Source: Deltaproteobacteria bacterium (lineage in GTDB: Bacteria; Desulfobacterota; SM23-61). Taken from it: a stretch of DNA of 7,151 bases. Both the position numbers and the translations under genes were made by a program. Each line of letters begins with the position of its first letter. Positions within the stretch are counted from its first letter, which is position 1. This document shows, piece by piece, positions 1 through 5,909 of the stretch. Location of the stretch: contig JAOUFX010000135.1 in NCBI GenBank assembly GCA_029857975.1, positions 1 to 7,151 of the forward strand. Direction: 5' to 3'. The notes beneath the pieces were generated by a model, which searched no databases, was not told where the DNA came from, and was given only the letters and a program-made list of their open reading frames with translations.

Positions 1-656
1 CTCGCGAAATTACGCGCGCTTTTGGCGTGGCTCCGGAAAAAATTCGCGTGGTCTATAACGGCTTGGACGGTCAGGAATTTGCTCCTATTCCCGGCGTGGC
101 TAAAAAAGGAAGAAGTCTAATTTTTGTCGGCAATTCAGAAGACCGTAAAAAGGGGCTGCTTTACCTTCTTCAGGCCCTTACCTATCTATCCGAGGATGTG
201 ACCCTGACGGTCGTGGACGGAGGGGCCCCCCACCGTTCTTTTGCCCCTTTGCTTACGGAAAAATACAAGATCGGGCACCGCGTTTATTTTACGGGGAAGA
301 TCGGCTCCGGAGACTTAGTACGCCTTTACTGCCGAGCTGAAATTGCTGTGGTTCCTTCTTTGTATGAAGGTTTTGGATTTCCGGCAGCGGAGGCTATGGC
401 CTGTGAGCTGCCAGTGGTTGCCAGTACAGCCGGTGCTCTTCCGGAAGTCGTGGGAAACGATGGGGCCGGAATTCTCGTGCCTCCGAGAAATGCTCCCGCC
501 CTGGCTCAAGCCATAAACCACCTCTTGCAAGATGCTGGGCTGCGCTGGCGAATGGGGCAAGCGGCCCGCCGCCGCGTTCTTAGCCTATTTACCTGGGAGA
601 ATGCAGCTCGGCAAATAGTGGAAGTCTACAAGGAAGCCATTGATGCTCACCGTTGA
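1..656 (+). CDS. Glycosyltransferase family 4 (GT-B fold), C-terminal part, 5' end outside window
   Basis: This gene enters the window already in frame (first whole codon at 3), and about 217 residues are visible. They make up the C-terminal, nucleotide-sugar-binding half of a GT-B retaining glycosyltransferase. Seen: the domain linker IRVVYNGLD (visible residues 14-22), then FVGNSEDRKKG (41-51) with the basic residues expected to contact the donor phosphates, then the EX7E signature EGFGFPAAE (122-130, near nt 366-392) and AGALPEVVG downstream. A GTG at 27 could be read as a start, but coding similarity continues upstream of it, so it is internal. The stop lies 14 nt inside the next gene, so the two are probably translated together. 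By family knowledge it transfers a sugar from an NDP- or GDP-sugar at the inner face of the membrane or in the cytoplasm. Donor and acceptor cannot be read from this half. The stretch after the linker resembles an actinobacterial GT4 type I remember beside similar methyltransferases. Confidence 0.93.
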   Translation, partial: REITRAFGVAPEKIRVVYNGLDGQEFAPIPGVAKKGRSLIFVGNSEDRKKGLLYLLQALTYLSEDVTLTVVDGGAPHRSFAPLLTEKYKIGHRVYFTGKIGSGDLVRLYCRAEIAVVPSLYEGFGFPAAEAMACELPVVASTAGALPEVVGNDGAGILVPPRNAPALAQAINHLLQDAGLRWRMGQAARRRVLSLFTWENAARQIVEVYKEAIDAHR

Positions 657-1380
657 TTTTCGCCGGTTGCCCTTACGCCAAGGAGATTTTGTGCTTGACG
701 CCGGTTGCGGGGAAGGCCGGCACATCTTCGAGTGTTTTCGCCATGACTGCTCCATTTTGGGAATGGATTTAGACCATCGGAGCTTGCTCAAAGCCCGTTA
801 TGTTTTGGGACAGATGCGGGAACGCAGGGAAGCCAGGGGGCGGTTTTTACTCCTGCAGGGCGACGCCCTGCGATTTCCTTTCCCGGCTGGAACTTTTGAC
901 AAGATCATCTGCGCGGAAGTTATCGAACACGTCGAGGATGAGCGGCTGGGAATAGCCGAGTTGGCCCGAATCCTTAAAAGGGGCGGCAAGATTGCCGTAA
1001 CCGTCCCTACTCTGGTCACCGAACACGTTTATGATACACTCTCCAAAGAATACTTCCGTACCCCGGGTGGACACATCCGCAAGGTCATCCCGCAGGCCTT
1101 GGCGAATTCCATGGAAGAGAATGGCTTGAGGGTCTATGCCGTAGGTTTTGCGCATGCTTTTCACTCTCCCTATTGGATGCTCCGTTGTATCTTCGGGCTG
1201 CACGATGACCAAGCCTTCGTCCCTTTGTTCTACCGAAAATTTCTTCATCTTTCCCTGTTTTCTACACCCCTGCGCATTTCGGAAAAGATCTGTAATTATT
1301 TCTTCCCCAAATCCATTGTTCTCTACGCCCAAAAAGGAAACGACCATTTACCGCAGAGAACGCAGAGGCCGCAGCGCTAA
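643..1380 (+). CDS. Class I SAM-dependent methyltransferase, Rv3030-like
   Basis: 245 residues with a Rossmann-fold methyltransferase core. Seen: motif I VLDAGCGEGRH (18-27), acidic residue of beta-2 in GMDLD (40-44), GDAL (73-76), motif CAEVIEHVED (90-99), and post-motif LKRGGKIAVTVP (111-122). A TTG at 640 is in frame, but the ATG at 643 is better placed: AAGGA at 630-634 lies 8 nt before it. It overlaps the upstream glycosyltransferase by 14 nt. The C-terminal half, with GGHIR (142-146) and AHAFHSPYWMLRC (170-182), recalls the mycobacterial Rv3030 group linked to methylated polysaccharides. This is remembered similarity, not a search. A sugar or glycolipid O-methyltransferase is therefore the best guess, but the substrate is unproven. 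The last residues PQRTQRPQR are encoded by a 9-nt tandem repeat (1351-1377), and the natural protein end was probably near AQKG (229-232). Confidence 0.93.
   Translation: MLTVDFRRLPLRQGDFVLDAGCGEGRHIFECFRHDCSILGMDLDHRSLLKARYVLGQMRERREARGRFLLLQGDALRFPFPAGTFDKIICAEVIEHVEDERLGIAELARILKRGGKIAVTVPTLVTEHVYDTLSKEYFRTPGGHIRKVIPQALANSMEENGLRVYAVGFAHAFHSPYWMLRCIFGLHDDQAFVPLFYRKFLHLSLFSTPLRISEKICNYFFPKSIVLYAQKGNDHLPQRTQRPQR
1351..1377 (+). repeat. 9-nt tandem array, three units (ccgcagaga-like)
   Basis: Three adjacent 9-mers, ccgcagaga, acgcagagg and ccgcagcgc, share a CGCAG core. They sit at the very end of the methyltransferase gene and encode PQR-TQR-PQR just before its stop codon. A matching array lies in opposite orientation at 1634-1660. 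Confidence 0.8.
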
Positions 1381-1633
1381 TTTCAATATATACGGTAAAA
1401 ATAAAATACCCGTAACAGTTTAGCCCTTTGAAAAATTTGACTAAACTTCAATGCCCAATGCAAAAGTTAAATTGAAAATTTCAAAATGATTAGGATTTTA
1501 CAGAGAATTTTGCATTTTTCAATTGTCCATTTTCACTTTCCAATAAAATTAAGCCCTTCTTTTCAAAACGCTAAATTGATCCAAATACCCAAGAGCGTCT
1601 GGGAATCGTTATTGATTCCAGATTCGATATATT
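1381..1633. other. AT-rich convergent spacer between two inverted 9-nt arrays
   Basis: This non-coding stretch separates the ends of two converging genes. It is much richer in A+T than the genes. It contains a weak hairpin (tacgg 1391-1395 with ccgta 1410-1414) and a stronger inverted repeat at 1470-1524. An open frame at 1486-1701 has no protein-like character or ribosome binding site, so I see no gene here. Confidence 0.7.
1470..1524. repeat. Imperfect 18-bp inverted repeat, possible bidirectional terminator
   Basis: The left arm aattgaaaatttcaaaat (1470-1487) pairs with the right arm attttgcatttttcaatt (1507-1524) at 16 of 18 positions across a 19-nt loop. It lies near the centre of the convergent spacer, where a shared transcription stop would be expected. 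The stem is almost all A-T and no clean T-run follows, so terminator function is inference. Confidence 0.5.
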
Positions 1634-1660
1634 CTCGGCGTCCTTGGCGCGCTCTGCGGT
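1634..1660 (-). repeat. 9-nt tandem array, three units, inverted relative to 1351-1377
   Basis: On the minus strand this reads accgcagag, cgcgccaag, gacgccgag. The first unit matches the core of the array at 1351-1377, and the others are more decayed. It ends 9 nt short of the stop codon of the minus-strand glycosyltransferase (1670-1672). The two arrays therefore bracket the convergent spacer as an inverted pair. Confidence 0.7.
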
Positions 1661-1669
1661 GGAAGGGGT

Positions 1670-2779
1670 TTAAGGTTTTAACCATGGGCAGAGGGCTTTG
1701 ATTTCCGGGAGGTGTTTGAGGGGAGAAAATGTTTTTTCGTGCGACGGGATATCCAGCTGGCTGGGCGTTCCTATTTCTTCTCCACCTCCAGCATGCGGGG
1801 TTAGAGTGGAAATTTGTAAACGGTCGGAAAAAATCAGCCCCTTGTCCAATCGCACCAATCCTTCCTCGGCTAAGTCTTCAAGAAAAGACTGAAAAACTTC
1901 CTTGGCCATGGCATCCAGACCTTTCACTTTCCCCGTACTGCGGAGGGCATTGTGTTTGTGATCCATCTCCCCCATAAAAACCTGGATCACGTGTCTGAGG
2001 TCATTCCCGTTCGCCAGAAGGTTTACCTTGTTCAGAGCCAAGGAGGTCAGAATCTTCATCTCAATTCCGAAGTTCTGCTTAAAGGGAACAGAAAGCCAAA
2101 AATTAAGGGTGCCCGCAATTTCTCCGGAGAGAAAGTACAGGAGCTTTTTCAAGGGATTAATGGAGGAGTGATCAAAGATCGAAATAAACGGTGTAATAAA
2201 AGCATTGAGTCGTCCGCCGTGGGGGCGGTGGTAGACCAGTTTGGCTACTTCGATTTCTTCGAACCAAAGGATCGCTCCCACCGGGTCGATAACCCAGCGG
2301 GGGCTAAAATATCCTTCGCGAATGTCCGCATCAACAAACTCGATGATCGCCTTGGGGTTATTCAGGCCTTGGGCTGTACAAAGGTGGTATAATAACCCGC
2401 GCATGGACAATCCTTTTCCCGAATCCCCCTTGGAGGCATCGTTCATCCCGTTCCGTTTGGCGTAAAAAACTTGAACTCCGTATTTTTTAGCCATCAGGGG
2501 TACATCATCATGTTCGCTTCCGCCAAAGGCAATCCAGATTTCATCAATGATACGCCCGATCAGCGGCTGAAGGATTTGAATCTCCCGCTCCAGAGTCAAC
2601 AACTCTTCGTCGCCACGAGTGGGAAACACCACGATCACGGGGATGCCTTCGTTGTTTTTGATCTCCTCCACTCGTTCCCGATCCATGGAATGCGCCATTA
2701 AAAGCGAGAGGGAAGGCAAAATATCTTTTCTTCCCGCTTTTTCGGGGTCAATCGCTTCCATCATTTCTATCGTCGGCAT
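1670..2779 (-). CDS. GT81-like glycosyltransferase, glucosyl-3-phosphoglycerate synthase-type
   Basis: 369 residues with a GT-A fold pattern. Seen: start of the nucleotide-binding fold IPVIVVFPTRGDEE (46-59), GKG (121-123), the metal-binding DxD-type FVDADIR (148-154), then the block HGGRLNAFITPFIS (187-200), LSGEIAG (217-223), QNFGIEMK (235-242) and MDHKHNALR (272-280). The order, and the pattern GGR-x-TP / GE-x-AG / G-x-E / H-x-H, is what I know from GpgS (GT81), which moves glucose from NDP-glucose to 3-phosphoglycerate. The acceptor here is inferred. A non-catalytic tail follows after about 330. The best start is the ATG at 2779. AGGAG (2798-2794) is 14 nt upstream, longer than usual, but no other in-frame start fits. 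It lies 22 nt downstream of the isomerase-like gene, so the two form an operon. No GpgP-like phosphatase is visible in the window. Confidence 0.85.
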   Translation of the reverse strand: MPTIEMMEAIDPEKAGRKDILPSLSLLMAHSMDRERVEEIKNNEGIPVIVVFPTRGDEELLTLEREIQILQPLIGRIIDEIWIAFGGSEHDDVPLMAKKYGVQVFYAKRNGMNDASKGDSGKGLSMRGLLYHLCTAQGLNNPKAIIEFVDADIREGYFSPRWVIDPVGAILWFEEIEVAKLVYHRPHGGRLNAFITPFISIFDHSSINPLKKLLYFLSGEIAGTLNFWLSVPFKQNFGIEMKILTSLALNKVNLLANGNDLRHVIQVFMGEMDHKHNALRSTGKVKGLDAMAKEVFQSFLEDLAEEGLVRLDKGLIFSDRLQISTLTPHAGGGEEIGTPSQLDIPSHEKTFSPLKHLPEIKALCPWLKP

Positions 2780-2801
2780 GGCGAATGTAACTTCTCCTAT
2801 T

Positions 2802-3584
2802 TTATTCCCCTTTTTCCCAGAGCTCTTTCACTTTATCCCGGCTGAAGAGAAGATATCTTCGATCCGCGGAAAAAATTTCAACCGTAATCGTCCCGTCGTA
2901 AGCATAATTTTTTAGCAGCGTAATCACTTTACGCCACTCGATGTTACCCGCGCCCAAGGGCAGATGAAGGTCTTCGCTTTTGCCGAAATTATCCGAGAAA
3001 TGGACATGCCATAACCGCCCTCGAAAAGCCCGAAGAAATTCTTCCGTCCGGTTTCTTTCGACATTTAGATTGGCATGGCCAACATCCAGATGGAAACCCA
3101 GTTGGGGCATGCGCAAGAGGGCCTCCTGAATCTGCTCTACCGTATTAAAGGTACGATCCATGTTTTCGATGAGAATCTGGATTCCCAGAGGTTCAGCTAA
3201 CGTAACGATCTCCGCCAAAGATTGCAGGTTGGTTTGGAGGATATTTTTTGGGCTGAGGATAAAAGCAATGGACTTATCCGGATGGACAGTCACGGTAGGG
3301 GCTCCGATTTCGGCAAAAAACTGGAGTGACCAGCGCATTTCTTCCAGGGCGGCTTTCCGCAAGGTTTCATAAGGGGAAGCGATCGGCAGGTAATAGGCTG
3401 TATGGCCCACGATAGCCAGTTGATAATCTCGTAATGCTCTGTTCACTTCCGCCACCTTGACCTCCCTGGGGTGAACGGCGGGGGGTTCTAAGGTGAGGTC
3501 CAAGTAGTCAAACCCGTTCTTTTTTGCCCAGGCGATTTCAGCGCAAAGATTATAGCGGGGGTTGTTCATCATCCCGATCTTCAT
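2802..3584 (-). CDS. Sugar phosphate isomerase/epimerase-like TIM-barrel protein (AP endonuclease 2 family)
   Basis: 260 residues, the normal size for a single xylose isomerase-like TIM barrel. Numbered from the ATG at 3584, probable metal and active-site residues are seen on successive strand ends: ENMDR (E140), HLDVGHAN (H165, D167, H170), WHVHFSDN (H193, H195, D198), LHLPLGAGNI (H207, a typical family loop) and VEIFS (E236). By family, it binds a divalent metal and isomerises, epimerises or cleaves a sugar or cyclitol derivative in the cytoplasm. The substrate is unknown. A TTG at 3599 would add five residues, but ATG 3584 is preferred: it has GGAAGGG 4 nt upstream, and MKIGMMNN begins the first barrel strand. 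It is the first gene of the two-gene operon with the GT81-like enzyme. A terminator-like hairpin stands about 80 nt upstream. Confidence 0.88.
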   Translation of the reverse strand: MKIGMMNNPRYNLCAEIAWAKKNGFDYLDLTLEPPAVHPREVKVAEVNRALRDYQLAIVGHTAYYLPIASPYETLRKAALEEMRWSLQFFAEIGAPTVTVHPDKSIAFILSPKNILQTNLQSLAEIVTLAEPLGIQILIENMDRTFNTVEQIQEALLRMPQLGFHLDVGHANLNVERNRTEEFLRAFRGRLWHVHFSDNFGKSEDLHLPLGAGNIEWRKVITLLKNYAYDGTITVEIFSADRRYLLFSRDKVKELWEKGE

Positions 3585-3622
3585 AAATCCCTTCCGCAAG
3601 AGAAGTCATTTAAATTGTTTGG

Positions 3623-3652
3623 ACACGGATTTCCATGGATATACACAGATAT
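3623..3652 (+). repeat. 10-nt tandem array, three units (acacggattt-like)
   Basis: Three adjacent 10-mers, acacggattt, ccatggatat and acacagatat, share a GGAT/AGAT core. They lie 39 nt upstream of the isomerase start, in its leader. An array of related sequence, in opposite orientation, lies at 3800-3826. Confidence 0.7.
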
Positions 3653-3664
3653 CCTTCTCTGGGC

Positions 3665-3699
3665 AAAAAAAAGACTATCCGAAAAAGAGTAGGATAGTC
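3665..3699 (-). terminator. Terminator-like hairpin in the leader of the isomerase/GT81 operon
   Basis: A perfect 8-bp stem (gactatcc 3673-3680 with ggatagtc 3692-3699, 11-nt loop) is preceded on the + strand by eight A residues (3665-3672). Read on the minus strand this is stem, then eight T residues, the form of a Rho-independent terminator. It lies upstream of the isomerase start at 3584. It would therefore stop a short transcript begun between about 3700 and 3868, or attenuate the operon. No riboswitch was recognised before it. Confidence 0.6.
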
Positions 3700-3746
3700 A
3701 ATGAAAAAGTTGCGATGCCTAATTTCCCGCAGCTAATTTTCCACAG

Positions 3747-3775
3747 TTGACAAGTCAGCCGTTATAAGTTATTTT
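3747..3775 (+). promoter_or_regulatory. Probable sigma-70 promoter for queD-folE2
   Basis: A perfect -35 TTGACA (3747-3752), a 17-nt spacer and a -10-like TATTTT (3770-3775, four of six consensus bases) point toward queD. Transcription would start near 3782, giving a leader of about 85 nt that contains the 9-nt array at 3800-3826. Confidence 0.6.
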
Positions 3776-3799
3776 TCTTTTTAAAGATTGTGGTTATAT

Positions 3800-3826
3800 C
3801 TCTGTGATCTCTGTGCCCTCTGTGGC
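3800..3826 (-). repeat. 9-nt tandem array, three units (CACAGAG core)
   Basis: On the minus strand this reads gccacagag, ggcacagag, atcacagag, the best preserved array in the window: all three units end in CACAGAG. It falls inside the predicted queD leader and is inverted relative to the array at 3623-3652. Confidence 0.85.
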
Positions 3827-3868
3827 AAAATAGTTCTCAGATTTTAGGTCCTTCTGCCAGGTTATAAA

Positions 3869-4246
3869 ATGTACGAAATCAAGATTAAGACCGATTTTGC
3901 CGCGGCTCATTGCCTGCGGGAAGTCGGTGGCAAGTGTGAATCTTTACACGGGCATAATTTTACCGTCGAGGTGGCTGTAGAATCCGCAGCCCTAAATGAA
4001 CTGGGAATGGTCATAGATTTCCGAGTCCTGAAATCCAAAACCCAGGCGGTACTTCAGGCTTTGGATCACCGTTATTTGAATGAACTGCCCTTCTTTAAAG
4101 GAAAAAATCCATCCTCCGAGAATCTCGCTTCATACCTTTTTGAAGAGCTTGCGCGTCAGATTGACCAGCAGGATTACCGGGTAAGCTGGGTTGCAGTTTG
4201 GGAATCGGAGACTTCCCGGGCCACTTATCGTAGGACAAGAAAATGA
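3869..4246 (+). CDS. queD: 6-carboxytetrahydropterin synthase (QueD), possibly dual-function PTPS-I/III
   Basis: 125 residues, the usual size for the single-domain tunnel-fold COG0720 family. QueD converts 7,8-dihydroneopterin triphosphate to 6-carboxy-5,6,7,8-tetrahydropterin on the way to preQ0 and queuosine. Seen: zinc ligands H14, H27 and H29 (FAAAH and LHGHNF), catalytic Cys C23, the D66-H67 pair in DHRYLNE, SSENL (82-86) and a conserved Glu at 112 in VWESETS. The active-site string CESLHGH holds both Cys and an adjacent Glu, the CE(x)2HGH pattern described for enzymes that also make the folate intermediate 6-hydroxymethyl-7,8-dihydropterin. The start at ATG 3869 has only a weak AGG 10-12 nt upstream. 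The stop overlaps the folE2 start (ATGA), so the pair is translationally coupled. The partner supplies this enzyme's substrate. Confidence 0.93.
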   Translation: MYEIKIKTDFAAAHCLREVGGKCESLHGHNFTVEVAVESAALNELGMVIDFRVLKSKTQAVLQALDHRYLNELPFFKGKNPSSENLASYLFEELARQIDQQDYRVSWVAVWESETSRATYRRTRK

Positions 4247-5037
4247 TCGACATTCAGAACCGCAGGGATAACCGCCGGGTGGAAATCAATAAGGTTGGGG
4301 TAAAGAATATCCAGTACCCGATCACGGTCCTTAATAAACGGAATAAAGTGCAACACACAGTGGGCAAGGTCAATATGTATGTCAACCTGCCCCATCATTT
4401 TAAAGGCACCCATATGAGCCGCTTCGTCGAGATTTTAAACGAATATCGCGGCACCATAAACATCAAGGCCATTGCCACCATCTTGGATAAGATGAAAGAA
4501 AAGTTAAACGCTCAATCTGCTTATCTGGAAGTGGAATTCCCTTATTTTGTGGAGAAAAGAGCACCCGTCTCCGGGGCCAAGAGCCTGATGGGTTATACCT
4601 GCCAGTTTCTGGCTTCTTTGACCAATGGACACCATTCTTTGGTCGTCGGAATCATTGTCCCCGTGACCACCCTTTGCCCTTGTTCGAAGGAAATCAGCAA
4701 AAAAGGAGCTCACAATCAACGGAGCCTGGTCACCGTGAAAGTGACTTTTCGTAAATTTTTCTGGATCGAGGATTTGATTCGGATAGTGGAAAATTCAGCC
4801 AGTTCCGCGGTCTACTCTCTCCTTAAGAGGTCCGATGAAAAATTCCTTACCGAAAGAGCCTACGACAATCCCATGTTTGTCGAGGACGTCGTCCGCAATA
4901 TTGCTTTGCGCCTCCATCCCCACCCCAATATCACCTGGTATCGGGTGGAATCCGAGAACCTGGAATCCATCCACAACCATAACGCCTATGCCTGCGTGGA
5001 GAAGGAAGGAGTTCCCCATCCCTTTTTCATAGGCTGA
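4243..5037 (+). CDS. folE2: GTP cyclohydrolase FolE2 (type IB)
   Basis: 264 residues, full length for the COG1469 family. It opens GTP and forms 7,8-dihydroneopterin triphosphate, the shared precursor of folate and queuosine. Seen: N-terminal DIQN and INKVGVKNIQYPI (15-27), the signature TTLCPCSKEIS (142-152) with the metal/catalytic Cys at 147, GAHNQR (155-160) with H157, and YDNPMFVEDVVR (207-218) with E214. These match the Cys/His/Glu set known for the type IB enzyme, which unlike FolE can work with metals other than zinc. The ATG lies within the ATGA overlap with queD, so coupled translation explains the lack of need for a strong ribosome binding site. Its product is the substrate of the neighbour. 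No Zur-type operator was recognised upstream. Assignment is secure. Confidence 0.97.
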   Translation: MIDIQNRRDNRRVEINKVGVKNIQYPITVLNKRNKVQHTVGKVNMYVNLPHHFKGTHMSRFVEILNEYRGTINIKAIATILDKMKEKLNAQSAYLEVEFPYFVEKRAPVSGAKSLMGYTCQFLASLTNGHHSLVVGIIVPVTTLCPCSKEISKKGAHNQRSLVTVKVTFRKFFWIEDLIRIVENSASSAVYSLLKRSDEKFLTERAYDNPMFVEDVVRNIALRLHPHPNITWYRVESENLESIHNHNAYACVEKEGVPHPFFIG

Positions 5038-5046
5038 ATGCCTGGG

Positions 5047-5079
5047 CAACCCCGAGCAAAAAATGGGGCGTTGTTGTTT
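5047..5079 (+). terminator. Weak terminator-like hairpin after folE2
   Basis: caacccc (5047-5053) can pair with gggg and ttg (5065-5068, 5071-5073) around an A-rich loop with a two-base bulge, followed by ttgttt. It begins 10 nt after the folE2 stop. The stem is imperfect and the T-run interrupted, so this is a candidate only. Confidence 0.35.
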
Positions 5080-5128
5080 ATGTCTCTCGTCGAGGCAGAA
5101 TAAGGCAACATATCCAGCAATGTCCTTA

Positions 5129-5149
5129 TTGATTCGAGGGGAGAATCAA
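5129..5149. repeat. Perfect 7-bp inverted repeat in convergent spacer
   Basis: ttgattc (5129-5135) and gaatcaa (5143-5149) pair perfectly around the 7-nt loop gagggga. It lies between the converging ends of folE2 and the hydrolase gene, 21 nt from the latter's stop. It could help end transcription in either direction, but no T-run follows on either strand. Confidence 0.4.
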
Positions 5150-5170
5150 ATTGATCAGAGCCAGGAGGTT

Positions 5171-5884
5171 TTAGGAGCAAGCCAGAGCTATGAAGCCTTT
5201 GAAAATCCTTTTGCTGGCTTCGCTTGCCGGGTCTTTTTCGGGATGCCATTGTACACCAAAGATTTTGGGGTATCCCGCCAGTTCAATTCCTTCGATAAGA
5301 CTGTCTGGCGATTGGGCACTCACCCGCAACCCTTTTCCCAAACTCTTGATGGCCTGGTGATGAGTGCTGGTGACCTCAAATTCCGGCATCCCATCGAAAA
5401 TGGCGGCCAATCTTGAGCCGGGTTCAACCCGAACGCTATGGCGGGCATAGGCTTTTCCTTCAGCCTCTCGATGTTTTATCGGCGACCCCGGCACCTGCAT
5501 GGGGATATCCTGATAGAGTGTTCCCCCCAAGGCCACGTTCACGATCTGCATCCCATGGCAGATTGCTAAGATGGCTTTTCCCGCCCTCATAGCCGCCTGC
5601 AAAATCGCCAGGTCGAAATCCGTCCGCTGATCCGGAGAAAGGCTGATGGGAGCTGTTATTTCTTCTCCGTAATAGGAAGGATGAATATCGGCTCCGCCGG
5701 TCAAGACCAGGGCATCGATCATGGAGGCTGCATCGCCAATCATTTCCTTTGCCGGGAGCGATGGGAAATGAACCGGAATCCCTCCAGCTGCAGCTACACA
5801 CTGGGCATAAGCCAAGTCAAGAAAATTGAGCCTCCTTTCTCCCTTGGCATTCATTTCCAGGGTTATCGCAATTCGCGGTTTCAT
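5171..5884 (-). CDS. Gamma-glutamyl-gamma-aminobutyrate hydrolase family protein (peptidase C26, class I GATase-like)
   Basis: 237 residues, matching the PuuD-like class I glutamine amidotransferase family, which hydrolyses gamma-glutamyl amide bonds in the cytoplasm. Seen: first strand PRIAITLEMN (3-12), LTGGADIHPSYYGEE (61-75) for the oxyanion loop, nucleophile elbow AICHGMQIVNVALGG (107-121) with C109, THHQAIK (174-180), and GVQWHPEKD (210-218) giving H214 and E216 of the triad. The residue after the Cys is His; this family usually has Arg (CRG). The substrate could be gamma-glutamyl-GABA or another gamma-glutamyl compound, and no putrescine genes are nearby to decide. The start at ATG 5884 is required by the first beta-strand, yet no Shine-Dalgarno is seen: the preceding bases on its strand are a run of A residues. 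It lies 112 nt after adk on the same strand. Confidence 0.92.
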   Translation of the reverse strand: MKPRIAITLEMNAKGERRLNFLDLAYAQCVAAAGGIPVHFPSLPAKEMIGDAASMIDALVLTGGADIHPSYYGEEITAPISLSPDQRTDFDLAILQAAMRAGKAILAICHGMQIVNVALGGTLYQDIPMQVPGSPIKHREAEGKAYARHSVRVEPGSRLAAIFDGMPEFEVTSTHHQAIKSLGKGLRVSAQSPDSLIEGIELAGYPKIFGVQWHPEKDPASEASKRIFKGFIALACS

Positions 5885-5909
5885 TTTTTTTTAAAAGGAA
5901 TTTTCTATC

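Noticed and set aside
27..29. GTG as the start of the glycosyltransferase
   Set aside because: The reading frame and family-like residues continue upstream to the window edge, and a GT4 enzyme needs an N-terminal domain, so the gene is truncated by the window.
847..1347. 166-codon minus-strand open frame inside the methyltransferase gene
   Set aside because: It lies fully opposite a gene with clear Rossmann motifs and shows no family motif or ribosome binding site of its own.
1351..1377. CRISPR array
   Set aside because: The units are 9 nt long with no spacers; CRISPR repeats are over 20 nt and separated by unique spacers.
1952..2392. 146-codon + strand open frame
   Set aside because: It is the antisense shadow of the GT81-like gene, whose motifs are well preserved across the same span.
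3782..3868. preQ1 or tetrahydrofolate riboswitch in the queD leader
   Set aside because: I found none of the conserved core sequences or the expected pseudoknot or junction layout; the leader holds mainly the 9-nt array.
5063..5416. 117-codon + strand open frame after folE2
   Set aside because: Most of it overlaps the C-terminal half of the hydrolase gene, including the GVQWHPE triad region, and its own translation looks random.
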